Below, piece by piece: positions 9,180 to 22,002 of a stretch of DNA of 64,000 nucleotides; positions within the stretch are counted from its first letter, which is position 1; each line of letters opens with the position of its first letter. Source of the DNA: Diadema setosum (taxonomy: Eukaryota > Echinodermata > Echinoidea > Diadematoida > Diadematidae); assembly GCF_964275005.1 (NCBI RefSeq), contig NC_092705.1, positions 20,591,723-20,655,722 of the forward strand. The letters are read 5' to 3'. The translations under genes were made by a program, and so were the position numbers. Under the pieces are notes generated by a model. The model did no database searches. It saw only the letters and a program-made list of their open reading frames with translations, and was not told the DNA's origin.

Positions 9180-11060
9180 AGAGTCAAACTACTCATACAT
9201 CAAGTGGGGAAACCTCAGTTCTGGAGTCCAGTATAAATCACTTCCATACAAACTCCATGACCGAAACCAACCACAAACCTCTTGAAATGATTTAGAAGAA
9301 ACCGCTGATGAGTGCACCCCCACTCTACAGAGGCCATGTCATTAAAATCCAAGAATACAAATTTGACATCTGCTACAGAACTGGAATACACATAATGGTG
9401 TTATCAGACACACTGAGTCAGCTGCCAAATCCTAGAGAAGAGCATGCTATACCAACTGATGTCACAGTGGAGTATGTCTACACCGAGTCAAGAAATGTGC
9501 TCAACATTAATCTCTAATGCCTTTAATAGTCAAAGCAAAGGGCAAGAACTCTGGAGAGAGACTTCAAGTGACCCTGTCCGGTGTGCCTCAGGGTAGTTAG
9601 TGATGACAGGATGGCCAGATTCCATACAGAAACTGCCAAACACGCTTTGCATCTTTTGGCCTTATGTTGATGAACTCAGTGTATCCAAGAGAATCTTTTC
9701 AAAGGACAAATTGTGATCCATCCAATGATGCAAGAGGATGTCTTGAAGCAATGCCATGTGGCACAGGGCATTGAACAGACACATCAACTTGCCATAGCCT
9801 AGGAGTCAGTCTTTCATCCAAACATATCAAAGACATCGAACTCATCACAAAGACCTCTGCTGCATGTCAAGAACTGCAAACCAAGCAGAAGGAGCCACTG
9901 CAGTAACACGATGTTCTAACTGCCCCATCGACCAAGCTTGAAAAGACCTCTTCAGTCTATACAGAGAGGACGTTTCCTCATCATCACACATTACCACACA
10001 AAATACCCTGAAGTTTACAAACTCATGGATACCTCAAGTAAGGTTGTTGCTCGATTCATGAGTGGAGTCTTCAGCATCTTTGGTCCACCCATCAAGATGA
10101 TGTCAGACAATGGGCCACAGCTCACTGAACCGTCTTTCCAGGACATGTGTAGGAAATGGTCTATCACTCACATGACCTCGTTTCCTCACTACCCCAGGTA
10201 GAAGGGGTGATCTCAAGGAACTGTCAAATCCCTCCTCCATAAGTGTGCTCTGACAAATAAAGATCCACAGATACACTAATTGTAGCAATGCTTAAATCCA
10301 TGCTACACCAGTAGACTCCTATATGAAGTCTCCTACAGAACTTCTCTGTGGACGACCTATTCCGGCTACACTACCAAGTCATCACCTCACAGGAGATTCT
10401 GCAATCACTGAGTACTGTATAAGTGGTTATTTTCGCAAGGGTTTAACTTTCGCGACTTTCGCAAATCACAGTTGGATCGCGAATTTAACAACACACGAAA
10501 ATGTCGTCATACACTAGAGTAACAATGCGTGCAAGATAGCGTTGGTGTCAATTCGTGAAAACAACATCTTGCGAAAATGTCTGTGACCTTCTAATTCACG
10601 AAAATATCTGTACGCGAAAATAGCAGCTTATACAGCATCTCTTGGACAGACAGATCAAGATGAAGGAGATGCATAAGTACAAACATGTCAGGAAGGAGCT
10701 TCCCCCACTCCATGTTGGGCACCTGGGCCATGTCCTACAAGTGTACGTCCCCTAGAGCATACCTGGATACCAGCTACGATCTCCAAAGTGTGTGAAGAGC
10801 CCCGATCATACGTAGTCTCCGCTCAACATGGTGCTGTACTTCGGCCTTACTGCTCTCACCCTGGAGGAAAATGCCTGTCAGCACAGCATTATCTAGCAAG
10901 CCTGACCTAGCCAGAAGTGATGCATACTTTTCAATGACGCACCACTGAAACACAATTCTGGTAATCTTATGCCAAGCAATGCACAATCACCAAACAGGCA
11001 AAACAGCCACAAGGCAAGCACACAATGCACTCAAATGACTACCAGATCAGGAGGAAGGGT
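9180..11060 (+). pseudogene. Decayed Ty3/gypsy retrotransposon pol fragment
   Basis: Broken frames on the plus strand, antisense to RUBCN, in intron 4. Near 9240-9420 is an RNase H end (TNHKPLEMI, then VLSDTLSQLP). At 9990-10200 is an integrase core piece (FGPPIKMMSDNGPQ and FQDMCRKWSITH), followed by KSPTELLCGRPI at 10323. About 10690-11060 resembles the pol C-terminal tail. Several stops and frameshifts, one inserted MITE and no visible LTRs show it is dead. A poly-A run at 9141-9167 lies just upstream. Confidence 0.85.
10415..10635. mobile_element. TTCGCG-rich MITE inside the gypsy remnant
   Basis: 221 bp, starting CTGTATAAGTGGTTATTTTC and ending in its imperfect complement (AGCTTATACAG). 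It carries several GCGAAAA/TTTTCGC motifs. It belongs to the same group as 27807-28015 and splits the pol remnant, so it inserted later. Confidence 0.75.
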
Positions 11061-12348
11061 TCGTAAACTGCTAAGATTTCAATCCTGAAACATGAAACAT
11101 ATACCAAGTTTCAATGCAGTTTAAACTGAACTATTTTCTTTTTTCATTCAGCAAGCAAACCCAGATCTTTATTGCTGCACATCAACTGACATGGTATCAC
11201 TTAGTTATTGTTAACAGGAGGGAAAACGGTGCCAGTGAACCGTCATTTTATAAATGAGTTCACAATTCTGTATGATGGATGAGGAAAGAGAGCCTTCCAG
11301 GCAGAATTTAGAGTGTTTTCTTGTTATTATGTGAATGGGACTGTATAAGCTGATAAATACTGTAAATTTGTTGATAGGTGTTTTGAATATTTAGTTCTTA
11401 TTCTCAGTTGAGAAAAAGGAAGTATTGTATATTTTATCAGTATTGCCAAGTTGTGTTCTGGAGATAAGAAAATATGAGGACCAAAGTTACTTGAAACGTT
11501 TATACGTAAACACCTATTTTTGTAACACAAGCAAAAACAAACATCAGTGTACTGGCCTGAAAGGATGTGTAATTGAATATAGTGTACATACAATGAAGCA
11601 GCTAGGCCTAAAGCAAGCAGGTTTTCCTGTTCAAGAGTTCTGTTATTGATCAGAATATGACATTGTGGTATGTATGAAGGACATTCCTGCGTTAAACCAT
11701 GGAAGATTACCCATATCCAAGGTTAAAACATGCAAACCTCTTCTTAATTGATATGTTATCATTACTCTGTGCAACCATCTACGAAAAAAGATAAAAAGTA
11801 AACTTCAAGGAAAGGGGATACTATGATACATATCGATCATCATACATGTGGTTGCCTAATAATGGCACTGAACAAAATGGCTGCTCAAGATTTCATGTGT
11901 GTATTTCAGTGTGCAATGAATCTTTATTGCCATCAAGCCACATACTATAGAGACAAGTTGACTTCAAAGAAAATTAAAGAAATAATACCAACAGAACATT
12001 ACTACAATGACTGAAAGTAGACAAAATCTGGAGAGCAATAATTGTTTCAACAAAAGTGCTTGCATGACATCATTCAAGAACTTTAAAATGGCCATCTCCA
12101 GCAAAGAACTATGGGGATAAAATTACTCAGCTTTTGAACACAAAAGAACATCTACTCAATGTTTGAAAGACTAACCTGACATTCAAGCAGTCACAAATTT
12201 TTTCTGATATCACACATAATGATTTTCACTTTAACATCACATGCACTGCATCCATGGATTACAATGTACATCGTACATTTTTGTGAAGTTATAAAACAGA
12301 TGACACCATGCACAGATGCACCAAGCAAGAGTTGACTCTAATTCTTAC
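11061..12348. other. RUBCN intron 4, exon-4 side
   Basis: AT-rich DNA with no recognisable gene or repeat. Confidence 0.5.
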
Positions 12349-12455
12349 CAAGTTTGGATCAACTTGCGCCAGGAGGCGAGCATTGTTCTGCTCCACTGCT
12401 TGCAGGAGAGTGTGTAAGGCAGAGAAGTGTGCGTTGCTGCACAAAAAGGCATCGT
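12349..12455 (-). CDS. RUBCN: RUBCN coding exon 4 (end of RUN domain)
   Basis: Phase 1 in and phase 0 out, 107 nt, residues 140-175. It encodes DDAFLCSNAHFSALHTLLQA then VEQNNARLLAQVDPNL. The human match is [32 protein letters not shown], near identical in the second half. It forms the last helices of the RUN domain. The acceptor is tgactccag and the donor is TTG|gtaaga. Introns of about 3.9 kb and 11.1 kb flank it, and both are filled with transposon remains. Confidence 0.95.
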
Positions 12456-12930
12456 CTGGAGTCAAACAGGGAAAACAAACATAAGCAAAAACATGAAAAA
12501 CAAGTAGCACTGTGGATACATGTCAGAGATAGTGACAGTAGCTATGGGTGTGGGAGCATCCAATTTCTTGGCTGCCCCTTCACAACAATGAGACTGAGAC
12601 CTGCTGTTAGAGTCGGTAACGTCATTGCTCTGATGTGTGCAGGTATCTGCACGTACCAGCAACTGTGGTGATCACTTATCAGTTATAATATGATAGCTCT
12701 AATGTTGCATTCAGACACTTTGCGCACTAGCCATGAAACATGACGATGATCCTGATCACTACTGCTGTTACATTGGAAGTGTCTTCATCAAGTAAATTCA
12801 GAAAATTGCAAGCTTTATGCATGTAAGCTCTTCATATCAGAGTGTACCAGATGATTTCTTGTTGAACTAACCACCGTCAATTCATTCTAAAGAAAACATA
12901 AATCATTAAGGGCAGGCTGATTTTGCTATA

Positions 12931-12992
12931 ACATGCCTTTCCCATAGACTCCTGCCTGGTTACATGCCTTTCCCATAGACTCCTGCCTGGTT
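12931..12992. repeat. 31-bp tandem duplication
   Basis: Two perfect head-to-tail copies of a 31-bp unit beginning ACATGCCTTTCCCATAGACT, at 12931-12961 and 12962-12992. Perfect identity suggests a recent slip or duplication. Confidence 0.9.
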
Positions 12993-13619
12993 ACACTCGG
13001 GACTAGTCTTCAACAGGTTGATATCCAATGCAGATAATCTATAATTTGGATAAAGCCAGAAAGCCATTTCTGAGCAAGGACAGAGAGAAACTCCACCCAG
13101 ATGCATTGCACAGGAAACACCTCTCACCAAACCTTAAAGGAAATGCATTAAGTACATGTAGTTGTAGTTGTCCACAAGTAGCCTTCCAAAATTCACATTT
13201 CCACAGGGAAGAGTCCAACCACTTAGGGTGCTGTCACCAACGATGATCTACATTTATCCCACAATATGCGTCCAAAGGAAATTCAAATAAAAAAACCCAT
13301 CAAATCTGGCTGGTAGAGCACACGCAAGATACACGCGTATGTAAAGATGTGGGGTTGGCATATCATTGAATCTTAAGTTTCCTCTCCTATACTTTCTCTT
13401 CAAGGGAATACCATTGTCTTGTAAAAACTGTTCATACCACAAAATATTACAGACTAACATGCACGTGCAGCTACACGTACATCTGTAACATAAGCATCGG
13501 ATGAAAGCAAAAGTAAACTTGTTCATTTGTGGAGTTTTAATTGCTTGACATTACATGGAGACCATCTCATACAATACACTCTTCATTATCAAAACTACAG
13601 ACAAGAGTAAAATTATATA

Positions 13620-13665
13620 CCACCCCCCCCCCCCCCACACACACACACACACACATACACATACA
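13620..13665. repeat. Poly-C / (CA)n microsatellite
   Basis: A run of about 15 C is followed by about 9 CA units. It is a simple repeat in RUBCN intron 3. Confidence 0.9.
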
Positions 13666-13800
13666 GTGTACACATTTTTGTTGATTGCTGAGCATCTTGT
13701 CTCTGGGTGCATCAATGAGAAAAAAAGTTCTCTTTACGGCACACGTTGACTGGCAGGTTTTTGTTGCTATGCAGATTTGCTGCCCAAGACGATAAACAAA

Positions 13801-14493
13801 TGTGACCCTACACCTCAAAACAAACAAAAAGTCGCCAGACATTAAATTTTAGTTAAGACCATATTCTGAAAGAACAGACTTTAAGCTTTAAAATGATGTA
13901 TAACTCAAATGAAATGGACTCTCCTAACCTATCTAAATATTGGAAAGAAAGCACAAACTCAGGAAAAGTGTGAACTGAGAAAAGAGGCTCTGAAGTACAA
14001 TGTCTATTCAAGCGTTTAATCTTTACCAAACCGTGCTGGCTGTGCGATGAATGGGACAAAAAAAAAAGGAAGTAAACCACCAGAGTAACAACAATGAAGG
14101 AATTATCAGATTAAACTGAAATTAAGCATGCCTCATTAACACATTCTGTCCATAATCAATGCCAACTTTTAAAGCATTAGCACTATCCTTTCAAAAGTTA
14201 TTAGAGTTGAAAGTGAAGAATGTGGACAAGGTTTTTCAGAAATGAAAAAGGGATTCTAAGGACACACCTAATCACACTATTCTACCAAAAATGTTCGAGA
14301 TAAACTGCTAAAAAAACACACTTTCCTGCCCGTTTTATGATACCAAATTTTAGCATAATGTAGACGAAGACCCGCTCTTTCAGAAAATATGAAAAGGTCA
14401 AGTTCGGCTAGGTTGACCCATTTCACTTATTTTCAGTCCTCACGCAAAATCAGTGTGTGCGACTTTATGTTTGTTTTGAGGTGCACGGTCACA
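13801..14493. mobile_element. TIR element, about 690 bp
   Basis: Ends are inverted: TGTGACCCTACACCTCAAAA at the left and GAGGTGCACGGTCACA at the right, and the pairing continues into AACAAACAaAAAGTCGC. No open frame of note, so this is a non-autonomous DNA element or a deletion derivative. Confidence 0.65.
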
Positions 14494-14526
14494 AATATAA
14501 TACCAATCACTGAGAGGCTCTAGTTA

Positions 14527-14625
14527 AAACTATGGATTCCAAGGTGACAGAAATAGCACAATTTTCTGAGGGGTGCAGCCCTGAAGAAAATAGTCCAATT
14601 TCTATCATCGAGGAATCCATAGTTT
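14527..14625. repeat. 99-bp palindrome with GAGGGGTGCAGCCCTGAAG core
   Basis: Arms AAACTATGGATTCC and GGAATCCATAGTTT meet at a core that is also found in the palindrome at 32777-32840. Probably a hairpin MITE. Confidence 0.7.
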
Positions 14626-15801
14626 CAGCAGTAGCTCAAAACAATGCATGATATATACTGTCTTACTTAAAATTATATCTTTCCAATGAAACTTAAAATA
14701 AAAGAAGTTAAATTGTTAAAATAGAACAAGTGCTGTAAAGCCAGAAATATTCATGGCATTAAATTTGTACAAATTGGATCAAAAACATTCAAATCCATCA
14801 CATACTTTTACGACAACAATCATGGTGCAATGCACTCTACCATGAATGTCGCTACTGTACAACACATTTCTCTCCATTGGCACTTTCTTCTCAACATCAG
14901 CAAACATCAGATCAGCAGTGTCAGGTTTGGTCATGTGACACTAAATAGACCAATGACTGAAAAGGGCCTCATTAATGAGGGATAAAATATAGAATAAACA
15001 ATTTAAAACTAATCCACAAGCTACATTTGTAACTTGCAGATCAAATCTTTGTTTGTATGGTACAGAACAGAAGTGTGCAGTGTACACTTGACGCTTGATA
15101 CGAGAACTTACCACACACCAGCAATTCTCTGTAAATAAGGTGGATGGATAAATTAAAAACTGAATAATCTGCGTCATTTGTACTGCTGTAGAAATGATGA
15201 GATCCACACCATACACTGTGTGAAGCAACAAATGCTTGAACTTTAAAAACGATGCAAGATACCATGCACACAAACTTGGAAGCAGAGCCATGAATGGGGA
15301 ACTACATTGTAAACTAAAAACCTAAATCACAGTTTCTCATCTGGCTAAGTAAATACAGTGTAGAAGAAATAACTATCTTTATCAATTACAAATAAATACT
15401 CTTGCACCCTATGACATCATGTAATTTGAAGAGTTTCAATGTAGAGATACGACAGTCTTCCAAGAAACTTCAACCCTAATGTCAAAATTTCCATTGAATG
15501 GAGATTATAAGATGATCATTTTCAAATGTATCACGTCTTGTTTTGCTACTTTCGTTTGTGCAAACTGTAGCAATCACACTGAACTTTACTGGCAAAATGC
15601 CACGTACAGTACATGTATTGTCAAAGTGCATGGTAGGAAGATAGCCATACAACTGTAGTCATGTATTTCATATGTTTTGTCAACAGAAGTACCTATTGTA
15701 TTGGTAAATTTTGGGGAAAAGTTGTCTGTTTTACCCATAAGTAAGAATAACAACTTTATGTGTACCAGTAAATGTCACAAAAGTGCCGCTGGCATATACT
15801 A

Positions 15802-18787
15802 GGTGTTACAAAAAACATTTCCCACTTTTGATCCTTAATAGTTCAAAAACTACGGATTAGATAACACTAACATTGGTATGAACAGTAGCTGGATAGCGTA
15901 CAATTTTATTGGCGCGTATTAAATCTAAAAATGAGAGCATAAATCAGTTTCGTTAAATTTAAGATTCATTTGCAAGTTAGGTTTCAGTTTTTGCTCTATT
16001 TTCCATCCTCTGTACAAAACTTTCATTTTGCACAGGTGTCAATTGGTGCGTATGGAGGTGTATGATTAACACCCAGACAATTATCCTGAACAGTAGGCAG
16101 GATTAGAATGCTCTATTACATATTCTTGAGAAATTCCACTATCACAGCTCGTCTTTATTTATTCTGAAATGTAGTGTATGCAAGCACATGAAAACAAGTG
16201 CTTACTTTTTCATGTGCATGCATTTTACCCTTTGCCATGAATTCAGACTAGTAGTGCCCAGGGCAATACATCATGAATTATTGATAAAGCATTCATGTGC
16301 CTGGGAGCAAGAGACCAGAAGCCCTGTCAGCAGAGTTCTGAAAAGATGGTATTCGTAGTATTCATGTCTATTGTTCAGAGCACACACTCACACACACATC
16401 ATTGGTTCCTGTGTAGAGTTCAGTTTTGTACAGAGGGTTAAAATTTGACCAAAATCTGGAACTTAACTTTAAAATTAATCATGGATTATTTAAAATGAAA
16501 CTGATTCATGCTCTCATATTCAAATCACCTCCAATAAATTGTATACTATTCAACTATTGCTCATACATGTATCAATGACAGCACTCTGATGTATGGTTTT
16601 CAAACTATTAAGGGGGTCAATCCACATCAAATCATCCAATTTTCAGAAAAGTTGTCACCCAACCCCCTCCGATTTTACCTCCGATTTTCTTTAAAATCGC
16701 ACCAAATTTTCCCCAAAATCCCAAAATATTTTGCCCCAAGGTCAATTGGTTGCTAAGATACAGCCTCACATAGCAACCGATGCGCATTCCAAAATATTAG
16801 TTAAAAGAAAATTATGCATTTTTGATTGATTGTGGTAGCATGGATATTTATGCAAAAGTGTTCATTATCTCGAAATTGAGAGAACTTTATAGTCTTTGCA
16901 AGAAAAAGTGACTGTGACGTGAAATTGACTTTTCGTTAACGTGCGCGAGGTCACCGAAAATGGTTTTAAATGTTAATTTCGAAAGTTTTAATGCATATTT
17001 AGAGGCTAATATCTTCCACATTTCATCATCTTAGGTTCTAAAATACTATGCTGTTGAAGGCTTTGACTTGCTCAGTAATTTTGAAAAAAATTAGCGGATT
17101 CGTGCTCACCGTTTTTACGGAGAGCGCCCTCAAAGTTGACAAAAATGAAAAATGTGCCAAATTCAAGGTCACGGATCACCCTTCGTCCCACCTAGGAATG
17201 GCATCAATTTTTTTTTTGTATTGATAGACATTTACCTATATTATCTTGGGTTACAAATATTTGTACCAAAGAAATTTTGCTACCGAAATGTTCAATGGTA
17301 AATTTACCCTACTGAAAATGGTCGTAAACGGCCAAATTCCCATGTAATATCATATATTGGGTTTAGAGGACATTTCAAATGTCCATGCTTTCAAGATGAA
17401 AAGCCCTAGCCCTGTGATATTTGCTGTAGGGGTAGTCTGTTATACATATTTTGATAATATATACCACAAAACACTTTTATTACATAATAATGACCTTGAA
17501 ATTTAATCCAAGATTTGACATAATCTTGCAAGCACGTATAGATTGCTTCCAGTATATAACATTTACACTACAAAAAGCTTTTGTGTTTGTGAAAGAATCA
17601 CAAGTATATCATGCCATAAAGCACCTGTCATGTGTGTAATTTGTAGTAACAAATTTACAGCTATTTTTAGAAACACTTCAAGGTCAAGGGTATAACATTC
17701 ATGATCAAATTGACACTAAATCTGAAAGAAGAGCACAAATATTTTAGAACCTTAATATGGTAGGCTGTCAGCTTTCATAATTCTTGAAATACTGCTCTGT
17801 GAAAAGTCTTTCAAAACACATATTACATGCAGTGCAATGAGGAAAATAGGGCGACTTATTGTTTTTATCAAATTTTGGATTAAATTTCAAGGTCATTATT
17901 ATATAATAAAAGTGTTTTGTGGTAAAAATTATTAAAATATGTATAACAGACTACCCCTACAGCAAATATCACAGGGCTAGGGCTTTTCAGCTTGAAAGCA
18001 TGGACATTTGAAATGTCCTCTAAACCCAGTATGTGATATTACATGGGAATTTGGCCGTTTACGACCATTTTCAGTGGGGTAAATATACCATTGAACATTT
18101 TGGTAGCAAAATTTCTTTGGTAACCCAAGATAATATAGGTAAATGTCTATCAATACAAAAAAATTGATGCCATTCCTAGGTGGGACGAAGGGTGATCCGT
18201 GACCTTGAATTTGGCACATTTTTCATTTTTGTCAACTTTGAGGGCGCTCTCCGTAAAAACGGTGAGCACGAATCCGCTAATTTTTTTTTCAAAATTACTG
18301 AGCAAGTCAAAGCCTTCAACAGCATAATATTTTAGAACCTAAGGTGATGAAATGTGGAAGATATTAGCCTCTGAATATGCATTAAAATTTTCGAAATTAA
18401 CATTTAACACCATTTTCGGTGACCTTGTGCACGTTAACGAAAAGCCAATTTCGCGTCACAGTCACTTTTTCTTGCAAAGACTATAAAGTTCTCTCAATTT
18501 CGAGATAATGAACACTTTTGCATAAATATCTATGCTACCACAATCAATCAAAAATGCATGATTTTCTTTTAACTAATATTTTGGAATGCGCATCGGTTGC
18601 TATGTGAGGCTGTATCTTAACAACCAATTGACCTCGGGGCAAAATATTTTGGGATTTTCCGTCAGACACTTCGGGGAACATTTGGTGCGATTTTTAAGAA
18701 AATCGGAGGGGGTCGGGTGACAAGCACTGGATGATTTGACGTGGATTGACCCAAGGATCAAAAGGGGGAAATATTTTTTGTAACACC
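15802..18787. mobile_element. 3-kb hairpin (foldback) element in RUBCN intron 3
   Basis: TA on both sides, ends GGTGTTACAAAAAA and TTTTTTGTAACACC. The left arm (15802-15838 plus 16612-about 17518) and right arm (about 17865-18787) are inverted copies of about 900 bp with few differences, around a loop of about 350 bp. Recognisable pairs are the GGGTCAATCCAC ends, the GAGGGCGCTCTCCGT block and the CTACCCCTACAGCAAATATC block. No transposase is seen. The left arm is split by the element at 15839-16607. A RUBCN pre-mRNA would contain the whole hairpin. Confidence 0.88.
15839..16607. mobile_element. TTAA-flanked element nested in the left arm
   Basis: 769 bp, with TTAA directly on both sides (15835-15838 and 16608-16611) and imperfect inverted ends TAGTTCAAAAAC and GTTTTCAAACTA. 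The terminal similarity continues through GAGAGCAT-AATCAGTTTC. The other arm of the host hairpin reads straight through GATCCTTGGGTCAATCC, which shows the empty site. TTAA targets fit piggyBac-type transposition. No transposase frame. Confidence 0.85.
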
Positions 18788-20798
18788 TACAATGTAGTAT
18801 ACAGTTGTATCTGTGCATAAAACAAGCATCTACACTGTACATCCACTTCAGGTCGTCACAAGAATTTTTCCACATCAAGAGGGGAAATAATGCTGATTGG
18901 AAAGGTGAAGATAAATTTTTTCTAGCAAACTCATCAAAACATTTTTCAATCGCACAGACATGCTCATTTATCAATGTCGTTTTGTTCAACAGACAGAATG
19001 CATCTGAAGGACAGAACTACGTACGCATGAGAGGAGGGCTCCAGGAAGTATTAGCACGTGATGTATAAAAATTCCTTAGAATAAAGGAAGTGATTAAGCA
19101 TCGGATAGCAGTATTCAGCATGAAAAGAGAGTGAAGTTGCTCCTCCTTTTGAAATGAACAGCAAGATTCCTCTGCAAGCGGTTGCAAACAAAATGAAAAA
19201 TGTTCAATGACTGTCCATAGATGTATAACAGAACAAAGAAACAAAAGGGCACAAAATAGACAGAATTATGTCTATCCCTCACTAGATGTTTGTAATCACT
19301 CATTTCCACATTTGAAGAGCCTACCATCTATAAATGATTCTTGGAAGCATACTGTGATGAAGTTTACTGCCAGCATCAGGCCAGGAAGTGAAAGCTTTGA
19401 CTGGCATCAAAGTATGTTAGATCATTTCCTGTCTGATGGAAGCTGGAGACCAGCAATCGGATGTCCTCCTGCTGACTTCAACCCCTCAAGCCATTCTTTG
19501 CAGGAAACTCTACCACTTTCAATCGTCACCACAAGGTGAAGGCCAGAAATATGTCATTCGCAGAGGAGTACTGACAAACTATAAGCATACTTAATCTAGC
19601 CCAAGTCTGAAATAGAGTATAAAAACATGCAATGGGTGTAATCAATACAGTCTGTCTGCTCAGCTGATACTAATAGAATTCTTTTTCAGGAGAATATTGG
19701 CCAGGCTGGGAAAGGAAAAATTCAATTCTTTGAAATCAAAATAAATTCAAAGAGAATTCCAGAATCAGATATATTCCTACTTGCCAAAATAGAATACATT
19801 GTAGTTTGATTTAGACTTGTCTTGGACTTGAAGGCATGCTATGTTGTACAAGACATGCTTAGTGTGAAGATTTTGAACAATCTTATATGCTCAGACATGA
19901 AATACTCGGTACATAGGTCTCTGTGTGTGGTTTCTCATAATCTAACGCAGTCTTGTGAAATGAAATGATGCCACAATTTATTAAATTCATAACATCTAAC
20001 ATCCTTTGCGCCATACGCGATGTTCTCACCACCTGTCCATGAGGTGCTCATGTTGCAATACTGGAAGCCCACACGTGTACACAAGCACAGAAATCAGTTT
20101 GCTTCTGGTGTCACAGTGCACCTTGACCCAATATATCACGACCAAAGATCCTGGTTTTGGCCATCCAGTCTACTAAACTGAATACCAATTGTATATCTTA
20201 TACTTTATCAATGGAAGGCAGCTCAAGGTGCAATGTCCAATAGATTTTAAGAGAAGCAACACTGCAATTAACATCTCATCACTTTACCCTTGCCAGTGTA
20301 GACAATCTACTTCATATCAAAGACAACAAAGAAATATTACTCAGCTACATTGTATGCATTGTACAAAATCACGTGTGTGTGTGTATGTATATGCACGCAC
20401 ACATGCTTGTATAAACTTTACCTAATTAACTTCATATCTTGCAAGTCAAAAAAAAAAAACATCTTGCATTGAAATCTCTACCACTGATACATTCTACATA
20501 TTGACATGTTATCCATTATATCAAGAACAGAGCTTCAATTAAATCACTTTAAAAACGTTGGTGTGCTACAAATAGATGTCTACCCTATTGACTTTAGTGG
20601 AACTGAAAGGATGATTCAAACTATTACTAAGCATTTGTTTCTCTTTACATAAATAGAAAGTGGTTTCATCTAAACCTGGCACACACTAACATCAAAGCAA
20701 AGTTTGACTCTTTTACAGACAACACTGATTGAGACAGGTTACTGATGTCTTGTAATACATCGGGAATTGGTGTATACAATGTACTGTAGTTTACTTAC
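18788..20798. other. RUBCN intron 3, middle
   Basis: AT-rich DNA. A 110-codon open frame at 19207-19539 has no recognisable domain and is not called. A short (TG)n tract lies at about 20371. Nothing else is supported. Confidence 0.5.
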
Positions 20799-21058
20799 AG
20801 CTGGGCTCGACACAACTTTTTTTTTCCCTCTGCATGGTGACCCATTCAGGCCACTAGAATCTTAAAATCTGACATTTTGATGGCCTGAAAAAAAAAATGT
20901 AGCGACCCAAAATTAAAGAAACATAACGACCCATTTCGAATCTTACGTGTAAGTACCAGATCGGGCCACCAAAAGATAGCTTTTTAGGAAATTTGGTGGC
21001 CCAACATTGATTCTTAGTGGCCCTGGTCCACCAAGCCACCACTAATGTTGAGCCCTGC
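20799..21058. mobile_element. MITE with GGGCTCGACA ends, copy 1
   Basis: Inverted ends GCTGGGCTCGACA and TGTTGAGCCCTGC. The internal blocks GCCACTA, CAAAGATAGC and TTTGGTGGCC-like segments are shared with 46013-46284. About 260 bp, no coding. Confidence 0.7.
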
Positions 21059-21342
21059 TTTATATAGATACTGTGCATTACTCACTGAAACATTGATTAA
21101 TCACCAGACATGACTTCTGTGCAGGTTTACAATCATAATTTTTCCTCCAAAAAAAATGGCTTGTACAAAGATGCAAATTCATTGTCCACTCAAGCTACAA
21201 CATGTAGTCAAACTCAACCAGAGCTTCTCATGTACCAAGTCTCCATGTTCGATCATTTTTGGAAATCACAGATTACAGTTGCAAAGTTTTTACCGTACGG
21301 TACTTCAAAATATGAAAGAATGGGTTGAAAGGTGTTTTTTTT

Positions 21343-21535
21343 TTTTATGGTAGCAAGCCTGCCTTGTAATCGAATGGCTTGGGTTCAGCCCCTATGAGCA
21401 GAGTCCAGCTGAGCAATGTCTTTGTATTGTCACGTCATGTCATCCATACTTGTCGGAGGGGGGAGGGGGGGAGGGGGACGCTTTGTCCCTTGGATAGGGC
21501 ACTGAACACATTTTGTCAGTACCGAAGAGTTACAG
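21343..21535 (+). mobile_element. tRNA-derived SINE fragment
   Basis: A tRNA-like 3' half (CCTTGTAATCGAATGGCTTG, then GGGTTCAGCCCC as B box) is followed by a GTCCCTTGGATAGGGCA body similar to the SINE at 5660-5933. The tRNA head is incomplete at the 5' end. A G-rich run is inserted at about 21456-21478. Confidence 0.55.
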
Positions 21536-21543
21536 CTCACATA

Positions 21544-21720
21544 CAGTGGACTCCCCTTATAACGAAGTCCTCGGGGCAGTTTTCGTTTGTTATATCTAAG
21601 TTTCATTCTAACCAAACAATAACAAAATAAAAAACAGAGTGGATAATGTTGTGGCCTGAATTTTCACTTCATTGTAACCAGAATTTCGTTATAACCATGT
21701 TCATTATAACGGGAGTGCAC
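21544..21720. mobile_element. MITE with CAGTGGACTCCC / GGGAGTGCACT ends
   Basis: 177 bp between TA dinucleotides. The ends continue into CTTATAACGAA and TTCATTATAACGGG, a terminal style known from pogo/Tigger relatives. No coding. Confidence 0.7.
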
Positions 21721-21850
21721 TATATATGTAACAACTGTACACCCCTTCCCTTTTCTCTTACAGCAAGAAGGCAAACCAATCCAATACAGTTGTACACACA
21801 ATGGACAGTGAGCTAAATGATTTCAACCAACACACAGAGCTTCAGACCCC

Positions 21851-22002
21851 ATGGCCCGCGTTCACAAAGGTGGTACAATCTTGTTGTCAACCATATGACT
21901 GACTTCGTAACAAAATATTCCATGCGACACTTGGCACCCCTTGGTCTCTGTCCATGGTTTAAACCATGGACAAGATTGTACCACCTTCATGAATTCGGGC
22001 CC
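21851..22002. mobile_element. MITE with GGCCCG ends and AAGGTGGTACAATCTTGT arms
   Basis: Inverted arms AAGGTGGTACAATCTTGT (left) and ACAAGATTGTACCACCTT (right) face each other around a perfect inner palindrome CCATGGTTTAAACCATGG at 21953-21970. About 150 bp. Confidence 0.75.

Larger units (their letters stand above)
12456..15801. other. RUBCN intron 3, exon-4 side
   Basis: Apart from the tandem duplication, microsatellite, TIR element and palindrome listed separately, this holds AT-rich DNA without a recognisable gene. Confidence 0.5.

Noticed and set aside
19207..19539. 110-codon plus-strand open frame in RUBCN intron 3
   Set aside because: No domain, no splice signals that fit, and an intronic position antisense to RUBCN.
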